DNA from: Pseudomonas sp. P8_229
GTDB taxonomy: Bacteria; Pseudomonadota; Gammaproteobacteria; Pseudomonadales; Pseudomonadaceae
DNA length: 64,000 nt
Direction: 5' to 3'
Assembly (NCBI RefSeq): GCF_034008635.1
Contig: NZ_CP125378.1
Span: 3,782,501 to 3,846,500 of the forward strand
This document shows positions 36,756 through 45,535 of this stretch, piece after piece; the stretch's first letter is position 1, and each line of letters opens with the position of its first letter. The notes under the pieces are model-generated. The model had not been told where the DNA came from. It saw only the letters and a program-made list of their open reading frames with translations, and made no database searches. The position numbers and the translations under genes are program-made.

Positions 36756-37346
36756 ATGAAAAAAGTGTTGTTGCTCAATGGCGGCAAGAAATTCGCCCAC
36801 TCCGACGGTCGTTACAACGCCACCCTGCACGAAACCGCGCTGAGCGTGCTCGATCGCGGCGGTGTGGATGTCAAAACCACCTCTATCGACGAGGGCTACG
36901 ACGTCGCGGAAGAAGTCGCCAAATTCCTCTGGGCCGACGTGATCATTTATCAGATGCCGGGCTGGTGGATGGGCGCGCCGTGGACCGTGAAAAAGTACCT
37001 CGACGAAGTCTTCACCGAAGGCCACGGCAGTCTCTATGCCAGCGATGGCCGTACCCGTTCCGATGCGTCGCAGAAGTACGGCAGCGGCGGCCTGATCCAG
37101 GGCAAGCAATACATGTTGTCGCTGACCTGGAACGCGCCACAGCAAGCCTTCGATGACCCGACCGACTTCTTCGAAGCCAAGGGTGTCGACGCGGTGTATT
37201 TCCCGTTTCACAAGGCCAACGAGTTCCTTGGCATGAGCGGTTTGCCGACGTTCCTCTGTGTGGACGTGATGAAGCGTCCGGACATCGAGAACGATGTGGC
37301 GCGGTATGAGCAGCATCTGAAAGAGGTGTTTGGTCTCAAGGCTTGA
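36756..37346 (+). CDS. mdaB: NAD(P)H quinone reductase of the MdaB type
   Basis: This 196-residue flavodoxin-fold enzyme is close to E. coli MdaB, an NADPH-dependent quinone reductase. Seen are MKKVLLLNGGKKFAHSDGRYN at the N terminus, then IYQMPGWWMGAPWTVKKYLDEVFTEGHG and MLSLTWNAPQQAFDD. The start at 36756 follows GCGAGG. It is divergent from the ABM-domain gene across 182 bases and is followed by a LysR gene in the same direction. Length and all family blocks are normal. Confidence 0.92.
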   Translation: MKKVLLLNGGKKFAHSDGRYNATLHETALSVLDRGGVDVKTTSIDEGYDVAEEVAKFLWADVIIYQMPGWWMGAPWTVKKYLDEVFTEGHGSLYASDGRTRSDASQKYGSGGLIQGKQYMLSLTWNAPQQAFDDPTDFFEAKGVDAVYFPFHKANEFLGMSGLPTFLCVDVMKRPDIENDVARYEQHLKEVFGLKA

Positions 37347-37374
37347 GGTGATTTTATCTGGTGAGGGTTTTAAC

Positions 37375-37406
37375 TGTGGTGAGGGGATAAATCCCCTCGC
37401 CACAGG
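37375..37406. repeat. REP-type hairpin between mdaB and lysR
   Basis: CTGTGG-TGAGGGGA pairs with TCCCCTCG-CCACAG around a TAAA loop (one mismatch), giving a near-perfect 14-base stem. The same REP core occurs as a widely spaced inverted pair at 17304-17444. It may also act as a transcriptional barrier after mdaB. Confidence 0.75.
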
Positions 37407-37458
37407 GGTGTTCTCTCTCCACAATGGATTTGTGCAGTCGATCAATTAAGGGACGCCC

Positions 37459-38370
37459 GTGAAAGCCAGATCCGATGAGTTGCAGATTTTCGTCTGCGTG
37501 ATCGAGTGCGGTTCGATTTCCGCCGCCGCCGAACAGGTCGGCCAGACCCCTTCGGCGGTCAGCCGCACGTTGTCACGGCTGGAAGCGAAGCTCGACACCA
37601 CGCTGATCAACCGCACCACGCGGCGCATGGACCTGACCGAGGAGGGCAAGTATTTCTTCGAGCAGGCCAAGCTGATTCTCGATCAGATGGACGCCCTCGA
37701 AGAGCGTCTGTCGTCGCGCCAGCAAACCCCGTCCGGACGCCTGCGGATCAACGCCGCGTCACCCTTCATGCTGCACGCCATCGTGCCGTACATCGACGAG
37801 TTCCGCGGGCTGTACCCGGACATCCAGCTCGAACTCAACAGCAATGATCTGATCATCGACCTGCTGGAACAAAGCACCGACGTCGCCATCCGCATCGGCA
37901 CCCTTGCCGATTCCACGCTGCATGCGCGGTCGCTGGGTTGCAGTCCGCTGCTGATCGTCGCCAGTCCGGCGTATCTGGAGAAGCACGGGGCGCCGCAGCA
38001 AGTCACGGAGCTGAGCGAACACACCCTCCTCGGTTTCACCCACAACGAAGGCCTCAACCAGTGGCCGCTGCGTTACGTGCACGGTGACCGCTGGCCGATC
38101 ACCCCGGCGATCAGCGCCTCCAGCGGCGAGACTGTGCGCCATCTGGCGCTGGAAGGGCAGGGCATCGCCTGCCTGTCGCACTTCATGACCATCGACGACA
38201 TCCGCGCCGGACGTCTCAAGGTGCTGCTGGCGGAGTTCAATAGTGGGTATCGCCAGCCGATCAACGCCGTGTACTACCGTAACTCGCAACTGGCGCTGCG
38301 CATTCAGTGCTTCCTCGACTTCATCCAGAGCAAACTCGCGGCCTACGCCAGCGCCGATTTCAAAGGCTGA
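37459..38370 (+). CDS. LysR-family transcriptional regulator next to mdaB
   Basis: This 303-residue LysR protein belongs to the subgroup with the TPSAVSRTLSRLEAKL recognition helix and NRTTRRMDLTEEG, common beside redox genes. Translation begins at GTG 37459 with AAGGGA upstream. The effector domain is complete. It lies between mdaB and an NAD-epimerase gene, both in the same direction, and may control either. Confidence 0.9.
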   Translation: MKARSDELQIFVCVIECGSISAAAEQVGQTPSAVSRTLSRLEAKLDTTLINRTTRRMDLTEEGKYFFEQAKLILDQMDALEERLSSRQQTPSGRLRINAASPFMLHAIVPYIDEFRGLYPDIQLELNSNDLIIDLLEQSTDVAIRIGTLADSTLHARSLGCSPLLIVASPAYLEKHGAPQQVTELSEHTLLGFTHNEGLNQWPLRYVHGDRWPITPAISASSGETVRHLALEGQGIACLSHFMTIDDIRAGRLKVLLAEFNSGYRQPINAVYYRNSQLALRIQCFLDFIQSKLAAYASADFKG

Positions 38371-38473
38371 TTCGTGATCCCTGCGCAAGAGTGAATTGGG
38401 CGAGTGCGGGTTTTTCCACCCGGGTTACCGGTTGATACTCGCTGCATCACTTATTCACGCAGGGAGTTTCTCC

Positions 38474-39367
38474 ATGAACGTATTCATCACCGGCGCCGCC
38501 GGTTTTATCGGCGGCTCGATTGCTACCGGTCTGGTTAAGTCCGGGCATCAAGTCACCGGTCTGGTGCGCAGCGCCGAACAGGCTGATGAGCTGAAAGCGC
38601 TGGGCATCACCCCGGTCATCGGCACCCTCGAAGACAGCACGCTGCTGGCCGAACAGGCCCACGCTGCCGATGCGGTGATCAACGCCGCCAGCAGCGATCA
38701 TCGCGGTGCCGTCCAAGCCTTGCTCGGTGCCTTGCGCGGGTCTGACAAAGTGTTCCTGCACACCAGCGGTTCGAGCATCGTCGGCGATGCTTCGGGCGGC
38801 AAATCCAGCGACGTCATCTACTTCGAAGACAACTTGCCGGAACCGACCGCCGACAAAGCTGCCCGCGTGGCGATCGACAACCTGATCCTCGCGGCAGCGC
38901 GGGACGGGGTGAACTCGGCGGTGATCTGTAACACGCTGATCTACGGCCACAGCCTGGGCGTCAATCGCGACAGCGTGCAATTGCCGCGACTGTTGAAACA
39001 GGCACGCAAGAGCGGTGTGGTGCGCCATGTCGGCAGTGGTCAGAACATCTGGTCCAACGTGCACATCGAAGACGTCGTCGCCCTGTACCTGCTGACGCTG
39101 ACGAGGAACGTGCCGGGCACCTTCTACTTCGTCGAAAGCGGTGAAGCCTCGTTCATCGACATGACCACCGCCATGGCCCAGGCGCTGAACCTCGGCGAGC
39201 CGCAAGACTGGCCGCTGAAAGACGCCGAAGCCGAATGGGGCTATGAAATGGCCAACTACGGCCTCGGTTCCAACAGCCGCGTCCGCGGCAAACACGCCCG
39301 CGAACTGCTGGGCTGGGCGCCGAAGCGTACGTCGGTGGTGGAATGGATTCGTAACGAAATGGTGTAA
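38474..39367 (+). CDS. NAD-dependent epimerase/dehydratase family protein
   Basis: This atypical/extended SDR (297 aa) starts with the nucleotide-binding MNVFITGAAGFIGGSIATGL. Later it has HTSGSSIVGDAS and, where YxxxK is expected, a degenerate stretch (no clear Tyr-x-x-x-Lys around IYFEDNLPEPTADKAAR), so catalysis is uncertain. The HIEDVVALYLL motif near residue 195 is typical of the family. ATG 38474 follows AGGGAG. The substrate cannot be told. Confidence 0.86.
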   Translation: MNVFITGAAGFIGGSIATGLVKSGHQVTGLVRSAEQADELKALGITPVIGTLEDSTLLAEQAHAADAVINAASSDHRGAVQALLGALRGSDKVFLHTSGSSIVGDASGGKSSDVIYFEDNLPEPTADKAARVAIDNLILAAARDGVNSAVICNTLIYGHSLGVNRDSVQLPRLLKQARKSGVVRHVGSGQNIWSNVHIEDVVALYLLTLTRNVPGTFYFVESGEASFIDMTTAMAQALNLGEPQDWPLKDAEAEWGYEMANYGLGSNSRVRGKHARELLGWAPKRTSVVEWIRNEMV

Positions 39368-39388
39368 CTCGTCGAACACCACAATACC

Positions 39389-39478
39389 TGTGGGAGCGAG
39401 CTTGCTCGCGAAAGCGGTGGATCAGTTGGCAGAAATGTTGAATGCGTCGGACCCTTCGCGAGCAAGCCCGCTCCCAGA
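39389..39478. repeat. REPIN, first of two flanking the tandem-repeat island
   Basis: Inverted REP copies of the TGTGGGAGCGAGCTTGCTCGCG family lie at 39389-39411 and 39455-39476. The 40-base spacer is almost identical to that of the REPIN at 39681-39770, so the two are recent copies of each other. Confidence 0.88.
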
Positions 39479-39480
39479 GG

Positions 39481-39682
39481 TTGACCGCATTCTGACTGAC
39501 GCAATGCAATCAGACTGTAGGCCTTCGCCTACAGGTTGACCGCATTCTGACTGACGCAATGCAATCAGACTGTAGGCCTTCGCCTACAGGTGGACCGCAT
39601 TCTGACTGACGCAATGCAGTCAGACTGTAGGCCTTCGCCTGCAGGTGAACCGCATTCTGGCTGAAGAAATGCAATCAACCTG
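39481..39682. repeat. Three-and-a-half tandem copies of a 55-bp hairpin unit
   Basis: Units start at 39481, 39536 and 39591 and differ by only a few bases; a decayed partial copy follows from 39646. Each unit contains CTGTAGGC-CTTC-GCCTACAG, an eight-base stem with a CTTC loop. The whole 39368-39960 interval holds no gene: it consists of this array, the two REPINs and, from about 39775, the leader of the GntP gene. Confidence 0.88.
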
Positions 39683-39770
39683 TGGGAGCGGGCTTGCTCG
39701 CGAAAGCGGTGGATCAGTTGGCAGAAATGTTGAATGTGTCGGCCCCTTCGTGAGCAAGCTCACTCCCACA
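39681..39770. repeat. REPIN, second of two flanking the tandem-repeat island
   Basis: The pair comprises a REP at 39681-39703 and an inverted, slightly diverged REP at 39747-39770 (GTGAGCAAGCTCACTCCCACA). The spacer matches that of the REPIN at 39389-39478 with only two or so differences. Confidence 0.87.
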
Positions 39771-39960
39771 GGACTTGTGTTTGTCCGAGAGCCATGAAAA
39801 TCCAGCCCCGCGATTTTCATTAATCGCGACAAGACATACCCATCAGCGACACGCCTTGCCTCTCAACGAAAATTACTTTCATTGCGTTTGAAAACTCGAT
39901 CTCGAAATGATTTATGAGTTTCACAACCCATTCGAACGTGACCCTTTCGAGGAGTACCGC

Positions 39961-41310
39961 ATGACGCCTTCCTTCGGCTATTGGCTGCTGGTTTATGCCG
40001 CCGTTGCCATCATCGCGCTGATCGTGTTGATCGCCCGTTACCGGCTCAATCCGTTCATTGTCATCACCCTGATTTCCATCGGGTTGGCGCTGGTGGCGGG
40101 GATGCCGCCATCGGGTGTGGTGGGGGCGTATGAGACCGGGGTGGGCAAGACGCTGGGGCATATTGCGCTGGTGGTGGCGCTGGGGACGATGCTCGGCAAG
40201 ATGATGGCCGAGTCCGGTGGTGCGGAGCAGATGGCGCGCACGCTGATCGAGAAGTTCGGCGAAAAGAACGCGCATTGGGCGATGGTGTGCATTGCGTTTC
40301 TGGTCGGCCTGCCGTTGTTCTTCGAAGTCGGTTTTGTGTTGCTGGTGCCGATCGCCTTCACCGTGGCGCGGCGCGTGGGCGTGTCGATTCTGATGGTCGG
40401 TTTGCCGATGGTCGCCGGCCTGTCGGTGGTGCATGCGCTGGTGCCGCCGCACCCAGCGGCGATGCTCGCGGTGCAGGCCTATCAGGCGTCGGTCGGGCAG
40501 ACCTTGCTGTATGCGATTGCTATCGGCATTCCGACGGCGATCATCGCGGGGCCGCTGTACGCCAAGTTCATCGTGCCGCGCATTCAACTGCCGGCGGATA
40601 ACCCACTGGAAAAGCAATTCCTCGACCGCGAACCGCGTGACAAACTGCCGGGGTTCGGCATCACCATGGCGACCATTCTGTTGCCGGTGGTGCTGATGCT
40701 GATCGGTGGCTGGGCCAACCTGATTTCCACGCCGGGCAGCGGTTTCAACCAGTTCCTGTTGTTCATCGGCAACTCGGTGATCGCGCTGTTGCTGGCGACC
40801 TTGCTGAGTTTCTGGACGCTGGGCATCGCCCAGGGTTTCAACCGTGAATCGATCCTCAAATTCACCAACGAATGCCTGGCGCCGACCGCCAGCATCACCT
40901 TGCTGGTCGGTGCGGGCGGCGGTTTGAACCGAATTCTTGTAGATGCCGGTGTCACCGATCAGATCGTCGGTCTGGCCCACGAGTTTCACCTGTCGCCGCT
41001 GATCATGGGCTGGCTGTTCGCCGCGTTGATGAGGGTGGCCACCGGCTCGGCGACCGTGGCCATGACCACCGCCTCCGGCGTGGTCGCACCCGTCGCCATT
41101 GGTCTGGGTTATCCACACCCGGAGCTGTTGGTGCTGGCGACCGGCGCTGGCTCGGTTATCTTTTCCCACGTCAACGACGGTGGCTTCTGGTTGATCAAGG
41201 AATACTTCAACATGACGGTCGCGCAGACGTTCAAGACCTGGACCGTGCTCGAGACGCTGATCTCGCTGGTCGCTTTCGGTCTGACCGTCGGCCTTTCCTA
41301 CCTGTTGTAA
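39961..41310 (+). CDS. GntP-family permease
   Basis: This 449-residue membrane protein of the gluconate:H+ symporter family has about 12-14 helices. Signature stretches are GKTLGHIALVVALGTMLGKMMAESGGAEQMART, FFEVGFVLLVPIAFTVA and SVVHALVPPHPAA, plus the C-terminal ATGAGSVIFSHVNDGGFWL. ATG 39961 has a strong GAGGAG site. The following genes encode an RpiR regulator and a D-aminoacylase, so the cargo may be an N-acyl-D-amino acid or another carboxylate rather than gluconate. That link is inferred from context only. Confidence 0.9.
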   Translation: MTPSFGYWLLVYAAVAIIALIVLIARYRLNPFIVITLISIGLALVAGMPPSGVVGAYETGVGKTLGHIALVVALGTMLGKMMAESGGAEQMARTLIEKFGEKNAHWAMVCIAFLVGLPLFFEVGFVLLVPIAFTVARRVGVSILMVGLPMVAGLSVVHALVPPHPAAMLAVQAYQASVGQTLLYAIAIGIPTAIIAGPLYAKFIVPRIQLPADNPLEKQFLDREPRDKLPGFGITMATILLPVVLMLIGGWANLISTPGSGFNQFLLFIGNSVIALLLATLLSFWTLGIAQGFNRESILKFTNECLAPTASITLLVGAGGGLNRILVDAGVTDQIVGLAHEFHLSPLIMGWLFAALMRVATGSATVAMTTASGVVAPVAIGLGYPHPELLVLATGAGSVIFSHVNDGGFWLIKEYFNMTVAQTFKTWTVLETLISLVAFGLTVGLSYLL

Positions 41311-41325
41311 CCGGAGCCAGCCGCC

Positions 41326-42186
41326 ATGGACATCCTTTATCAGATCCGCGCCCGTCAGGACTCCTTCAGCGCCGGCGAAGGGCGTATTGCCCGGCTGATG
41401 CTCGACGATGTCGGTTTTGCCGCGAGCGCCAGCCTCGAAGACCTCGCGCAACGGGCGGAAGTCAGCACCGCCACACTGTCGCGTTTCGCCCGCACGGTGG
41501 GCTGCCGCGATCTGCGTGATCTGCGCCTGCAACTGGCTCAGGCCAGCGGCGTCGGCAGCCGTTTTCTCGATCCGGCGGGCACACCTGAGCAGTCGGCGTT
41601 TTACGGGCAAATTGTCGGCGATATCGAAACCACGCTGCGCCAGCATCTGGCCGGGTTCGACGAATCACGTTTCGCCGATGCGGTGAAAATGCTCGGCCAG
41701 GCGCGGATGATTCATGCGTTCGGCATGGGCGGTTGCTCGACCCTGTGCAGCGACGAATTGCAGGTGCGGCTGGTGCGCCTCGGCTACCCGATTGCGGTGT
41801 GTCACGACGCGGTGATGATGCGCGTCACCGCCGCGAGCCTGAATGCCGAACAAGTGCTGATCGTCTGCTCGCTGACCGGCATCACCCCGGAGCTGCTGGA
41901 GACCGTCGAACTGGCGCGCAACTACGGCGCACGCATCCTCGCCATCACCCGCGCCGACTCGCCGCTGGCCGAACTGGCCGACATCGTCCTGCCGCTGCAA
42001 GGCGCGGAAACTTCGTTCATCTACAAACCGACAGCGGCGCGCTACGGCATGCTGCTGGCCATCGACGTGCTTGCCACCGAGCTGGCGCTGGCCAATCCTG
42101 AAGACAATCAAGAGCGTCTGCGGCGGATCAAACTCGCCCTCGACGAATACCGTGGCGGCGATGATCACTTGCCGCTGGGAGACTGA
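41326..42186 (+). CDS. MurR/RpiR-family transcriptional regulator
   Basis: This 286-residue regulator has an N-terminal RpiR helix-turn-helix (SASLEDLAQRAEVSTATLSRFARTVGC) and a C-terminal SIS domain for a phosphosugar-like ligand (ALIFGMGGCS-type region at IHAFGMGGCSTLCSDELQVRL, then LIVCSLTGITPELLETV). It sits 15 bases after the permease gene and is followed by the deacylase, so it is probably the local regulator of the three-gene operon. Confidence 0.91.
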   Translation: MDILYQIRARQDSFSAGEGRIARLMLDDVGFAASASLEDLAQRAEVSTATLSRFARTVGCRDLRDLRLQLAQASGVGSRFLDPAGTPEQSAFYGQIVGDIETTLRQHLAGFDESRFADAVKMLGQARMIHAFGMGGCSTLCSDELQVRLVRLGYPIAVCHDAVMMRVTAASLNAEQVLIVCSLTGITPELLETVELARNYGARILAITRADSPLAELADIVLPLQGAETSFIYKPTAARYGMLLAIDVLATELALANPEDNQERLRRIKLALDEYRGGDDHLPLGD

Positions 42187-42187
42187 C

Positions 42188-43645
42188 ATGCTGTACGACA
42201 CGCTGATTCGCGATGCCTTGGTCATCGATGGCCGCAACACGCCCGGCTACCGCGCCGATGTGGCGATTCTCAACGGCCGCATCGAGCGCATTGGCGACCT
42301 GCACGATGCCCGTGCCACGGAAGAAATCGACGCCGCCGGGCGCGCGCTGGCGCCGGGTTTCATCGACGTGCACACCCACGACGACACGGTGGTCATCCGC
42401 CAGCCAGAGATGCTGCCCAAGCTCAGCCAGGGTGTGACCACGGTGATTGTCGGCAACTGCGGAATCAGTGCGTCGCCGGTCAGTTTGAAAGGCAATCCGC
42501 CGGATCCGATGAACCTGCTGGGTACGGCGGCAGCGTTCGTTTACCCGCGATTCAGCGATTACCGCGCGGCGGTCGAAGCGGCGAACACCACGCTGAACGT
42601 CGCCGCACTCGTCGGCCACACAGCGCTGCGCAGCAATCACCTCGACGACTTGTTCCGTACCGCCACGCCAGGCGAAATCGGCGCGATGCGCGAGCAATTG
42701 CGTGAAAGCCTTGCAGCGGGTGCGCTCGGTTTATCCACAGGCCTGGCGTACGCCAATGCGTTCAATGCTTCCACCGACGAAGTGAAGCAACTGACCGAAG
42801 AACTGACTGCATTCGGCGCGGTGTACACCACGCATCTGCGCAGTGAATTCGAACCGGTGCTGGAGGCGATGGATGAAGCGTTCAGCATCGGCCGTCACTC
42901 ACAGTCCCCGGTGATCATTTCCCACCTCAAATGCGCCGGTGTCGGTAACTGGGGGCGTAGTCCGCAGTTGTTGGCGTCGCTGGAGGAAGCGGCGAAAACC
43001 CAGCACGTGGGCTGCGATTGTTATCCCTACGCGGCGAGTTCGTCGACGCTGGATCTGAAGCAAGTCACCGATGCCCACCGCATCACCATCACCTGGTCGA
43101 CGCCGCACCCGCAAGTCAGCGGCCGCGACCTGATCGACATCGCCGCCGAATGGAACGTGCCGCTGCTCGAAGCGGCCAGGCGCCTGCAACCGGCGGGCGC
43201 GGTGTACTACGGCATGGACGAGGCGGATGTCCGAAAAATCCTCGCGCATCCATTGTCGATGGTCGGCTCTGACGGACTGCCGGAAGACCCGTTCCCGCAT
43301 CCACGCCTGTGGGGCGCTTTCCCACGGGTGCTCGGACATTTCAGTCGCGATGTCGGGCTGTTTCCGCTGCACACCGCCGTGCACAAGATGACCGGGCTGT
43401 CGGCGGCGCGCTTTGGCTTGACGGAGCGCGGCGAGATTCGTGAAGGGCACTGGGCGGATCTGGTGTTGTTCGATCCGGCGACCGTGCGTGACGTGGCGGA
43501 TTTCCATGATCCGCAACGGGCGGCGCAGGGGATTGATGGGGTGTGGGTCAATGGCGTGTTGAGCTATAGCGATGGGCAGGCGAATGGTCGCAGGGAAGGG
43601 CGGTTTCTGGCGCGGCAGGGGGATTTGCGCGACAACTTTCGCTGA
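42188..43645 (+). CDS. D-aminoacylase / N-acyl-D-amino-acid deacylase family amidohydrolase
   Basis: This 485-residue metal-dependent amidohydrolase has the N-terminal HxH metal motif (GFIDVHTHDD), the zinc-ligand cysteine of the D-aminoacylase subfamily in VIVGNCGISASP, the ISHLK histidine, and the catalytic aspartate region MVGSDGLPEDPFPHPR. It should hydrolyse N-acyl-D-amino acids. ATG 42188 follows GGGAG within the end of the RpiR gene. Together with the permease it forms an uptake-and-deacylation unit. Confidence 0.92.
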   Translation: MLYDTLIRDALVIDGRNTPGYRADVAILNGRIERIGDLHDARATEEIDAAGRALAPGFIDVHTHDDTVVIRQPEMLPKLSQGVTTVIVGNCGISASPVSLKGNPPDPMNLLGTAAAFVYPRFSDYRAAVEAANTTLNVAALVGHTALRSNHLDDLFRTATPGEIGAMREQLRESLAAGALGLSTGLAYANAFNASTDEVKQLTEELTAFGAVYTTHLRSEFEPVLEAMDEAFSIGRHSQSPVIISHLKCAGVGNWGRSPQLLASLEEAAKTQHVGCDCYPYAASSSTLDLKQVTDAHRITITWSTPHPQVSGRDLIDIAAEWNVPLLEAARRLQPAGAVYYGMDEADVRKILAHPLSMVGSDGLPEDPFPHPRLWGAFPRVLGHFSRDVGLFPLHTAVHKMTGLSAARFGLTERGEIREGHWADLVLFDPATVRDVADFHDPQRAAQGIDGVWVNGVLSYSDGQANGRREGRFLARQGDLRDNFR

Positions 43646-43763
43646 CGTTTCGCGGAGTGCGTCACACTGATGGCATATTGCAACTAAAGAAAGCCACCAG
43701 CAGGCCGAATTGCTGACATCCACCCCGTCTACACTGTGGGGCCAATCAGTCAGGGAGCACCCC

Positions 43764-44132
43764 ATGAGCTTCGGCAAAACCACCCCGATCCTGCGGATCT
43801 TCGATGAAGCCAAGGCGTTGGAATTCTACGTCGACTTCCTCGGCTTCAAGGTCGATTGGCAGCACCGTTTCGAGGCCAGTTGCCCGTTGTATCTGCAGGT
43901 GTCGCGTGGCGAGTGCGTGCTGCATTTGTCCGAGCATCATGGCGATGCGACGCCGGGTTCGGCGTTGCGCATCGAGACCGATGAGCTGGAGGCGTTTCAG
44001 CAGCAGTTGCTGGCCAAGGATTACAAGTTCTCGCACCCGGGGATTCAGGCGATGCCGTGGGGCAGTCAGGACATGACGATTGCGGATCCGTTTGGTAATC
44101 GGCTGGTGTTTACCAACGCGATCAGTCTCTGA
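43764..44132 (+). CDS. Glyoxalase/bleomycin-resistance (VOC) family protein
   Basis: This 122-residue VOC-fold protein shows FGKTTPILRIFDEAKALEFYVDFLGFKVDW at the start and MTIADPFGNRLVF at the end, the common layout of bleomycin-resistance-like proteins. Metal-ligand residues are not clearly those of glyoxalase I, so function is open. ATG 43764 has CAGGGAG upstream. It stands alone between the deacylase and a REPIN. Confidence 0.88.
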   Translation: MSFGKTTPILRIFDEAKALEFYVDFLGFKVDWQHRFEASCPLYLQVSRGECVLHLSEHHGDATPGSALRIETDELEAFQQQLLAKDYKFSHPGIQAMPWGSQDMTIADPFGNRLVFTNAISL

Positions 44133-44201
44133 ATCGAGCTGAAAAAGTCGCGGCCCAGTCATTGCGATTTATCTGTGGGAAGTTGTGCGGCTACTGACGC
44201 C

Positions 44202-44294
44202 TTCGCGAGCAAGCCCGCTCCCACATTCGATCGTCAGCGAACATGGATTTTGTGTACGACTTAAATCCCCTGTGGGAGCGGGCTTGCTCGCGAA
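44202..44294. repeat. REPIN between VOC gene and araC-type gene
   Basis: Inverted REP copies at 44202-44225 and 44271-44294 belong to the TGTGGGAGCGGGCTTGCTCGCG family, with a 45-base spacer. It lies in the gap between two convergent genes. Confidence 0.88.
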
Positions 44295-44307
44295 GAGGCC
44301 GGCACTA

Positions 44308-45324
44308 TCACCCCCGATGCATCTGCCGAAACTCCCCCGGTGGCATCCCGCGCCGGCTCTTGAACGTGCGGTGAAACGACCTCGGCTCGGTAAACCCCAG
44401 ATACTGCGCAATGTCCTGAATCGGCAGCGTGCTGTTCAACAGGTAATGCTCGGCCAGCTCCTGGCGCAGATCATCCAGTATCTGCTGATACGACGTCCCC
44501 GCCTGATGCAACTGGCGTTGCAACGTGCGCACCGACACGGCGAGCTGCTCGGCCACCTGTTCCTTGCGCGGCAAGCCTTCCTTGAGCAACTGACGCAGGA
44601 TGCTTTTGACCCGCTGTTCCAGCGACGCATCCTCCAGCGTCGCCATCAAACCCATCGCATGTTCTTCCAGAGTGCGCAGTAATTGCGCATCGGCCTGGCG
44701 CAGCGGTAATTGCAGATACGGCAGCGGCACGATCAGTGCTGAATACGGTTGCTCGAACAGCACGGGGCAATCGAAAAACTGTTCGTACTGCGCCTGCGTG
44801 GTTTCCACCGGGCGTGGGTGTTCCAGCCACACGGCGGCGGGCGACATCTGCGTGTCGGCGATCCAGCGCGCATATTGCAGCCAGGAGCCGAGGACGTTTT
44901 CCACCAGATGCCGGCGGATTCGTGGGCGCTCGTAGCGGCAGGTCCAGATCAGGTGCACATGGTCGTCCTGCACCTCGGCGCGGCTGACGCCCATGTCGCC
45001 CACCAGCTTTTCGAACGGCATGATCCGGCTCATGGCCTCACCCAGGGTCGCGCAGTTCATGGTGATGTAACCGAGCACGCTCCAGGAATTGGGCAGCACA
45101 AAGTTCGCGGCATTGAGACCGAACAGCGGATCGCCCGAGTGTTCGCAGAAGTAATCGAGCAGGCGCTCATGCACCTCTCCCGGCAGGCGTAGGGTGTTGT
45201 CGCTCAATTGCGGCGCCTGCAAACCGGCCGCCGCCAACGCCGGCTCGATGGCCATGCCCAGTTGTTCGGCATGGCGCACGTATTTGAGCAGCGGCGGAAC
45301 CGAGGTGAAGCCGAGCGATTGCAT
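44308..45324 (-). CDS. AraC-family transcriptional regulator (OruR/ArgR-like, Arabinose_bd domain)
   Basis: This 338-residue regulator has an N-terminal ligand-sensing region (MQSLGFTSVPPLLKYVRHAEQLG..., the Arabinose_bd type seen in OruR-like proteins). Its C-terminal double helix-turn-helix includes VAEQLAVSVRTLQRQLHQAG and IQDIAQYLGFTEPRSFHRTFKSRRGMPPGEFR. ATG 45324 gives the usual family start; the frame is open to 45411. It is divergent from the alkyl-DHAP-synthase-like gene at 45536 and is the likely activator of that operon. Confidence 0.9.
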   Translation of the reverse strand: MQSLGFTSVPPLLKYVRHAEQLGMAIEPALAAAGLQAPQLSDNTLRLPGEVHERLLDYFCEHSGDPLFGLNAANFVLPNSWSVLGYITMNCATLGEAMSRIMPFEKLVGDMGVSRAEVQDDHVHLIWTCRYERPRIRRHLVENVLGSWLQYARWIADTQMSPAAVWLEHPRPVETTQAQYEQFFDCPVLFEQPYSALIVPLPYLQLPLRQADAQLLRTLEEHAMGLMATLEDASLEQRVKSILRQLLKEGLPRKEQVAEQLAVSVRTLQRQLHQAGTSYQQILDDLRQELAEHYLLNSTLPIQDIAQYLGFTEPRSFHRTFKSRRGMPPGEFRQMHRG

Positions 45325-45460
45325 GATCCGAATCCCTTGATCAAGGCCTGCGTGAGCGAATGAATGCCTGAAAGGTAATTTGAAACCCCGGCTAAAGTAA
45401 ATGGCTGGCACTTGCGCGACGTTTGACTCAATTGGCTACTCGAACTGGCCGGATGCGACC

Positions 45461-45488
45461 GTGACACTTTTCGGCCGCTGACTAGTAT
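45461..45488 (+). promoter_or_regulatory. Sigma-70-like promoter for the glycerolipid operon
   Basis: GTGACA (45461-45466) and TAGTAT (45483-45488) are spaced by 16 bases and lie 48 bases before the start of the flavoenzyme gene, in the gap shared with the divergent AraC gene. Confidence 0.45.
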
Positions 45489-45535
45489 GAAGGCCTGCCA
45501 CATCACTGATCAGACTGCATAAGAAGGACATACGC

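Noticed and set aside
38474..39367. Classical UDP-sugar epimerase for envelope synthesis
   Set aside because: The YxxxK catalytic motif is not evident and no sugar genes are adjacent, so the specific call was not made.
39481..39682. Short CRISPR array
   Set aside because: The repeats are contiguous with period 55 and no unique spacers, and no cas gene is present. It is a simple tandem repeat with REPINs.
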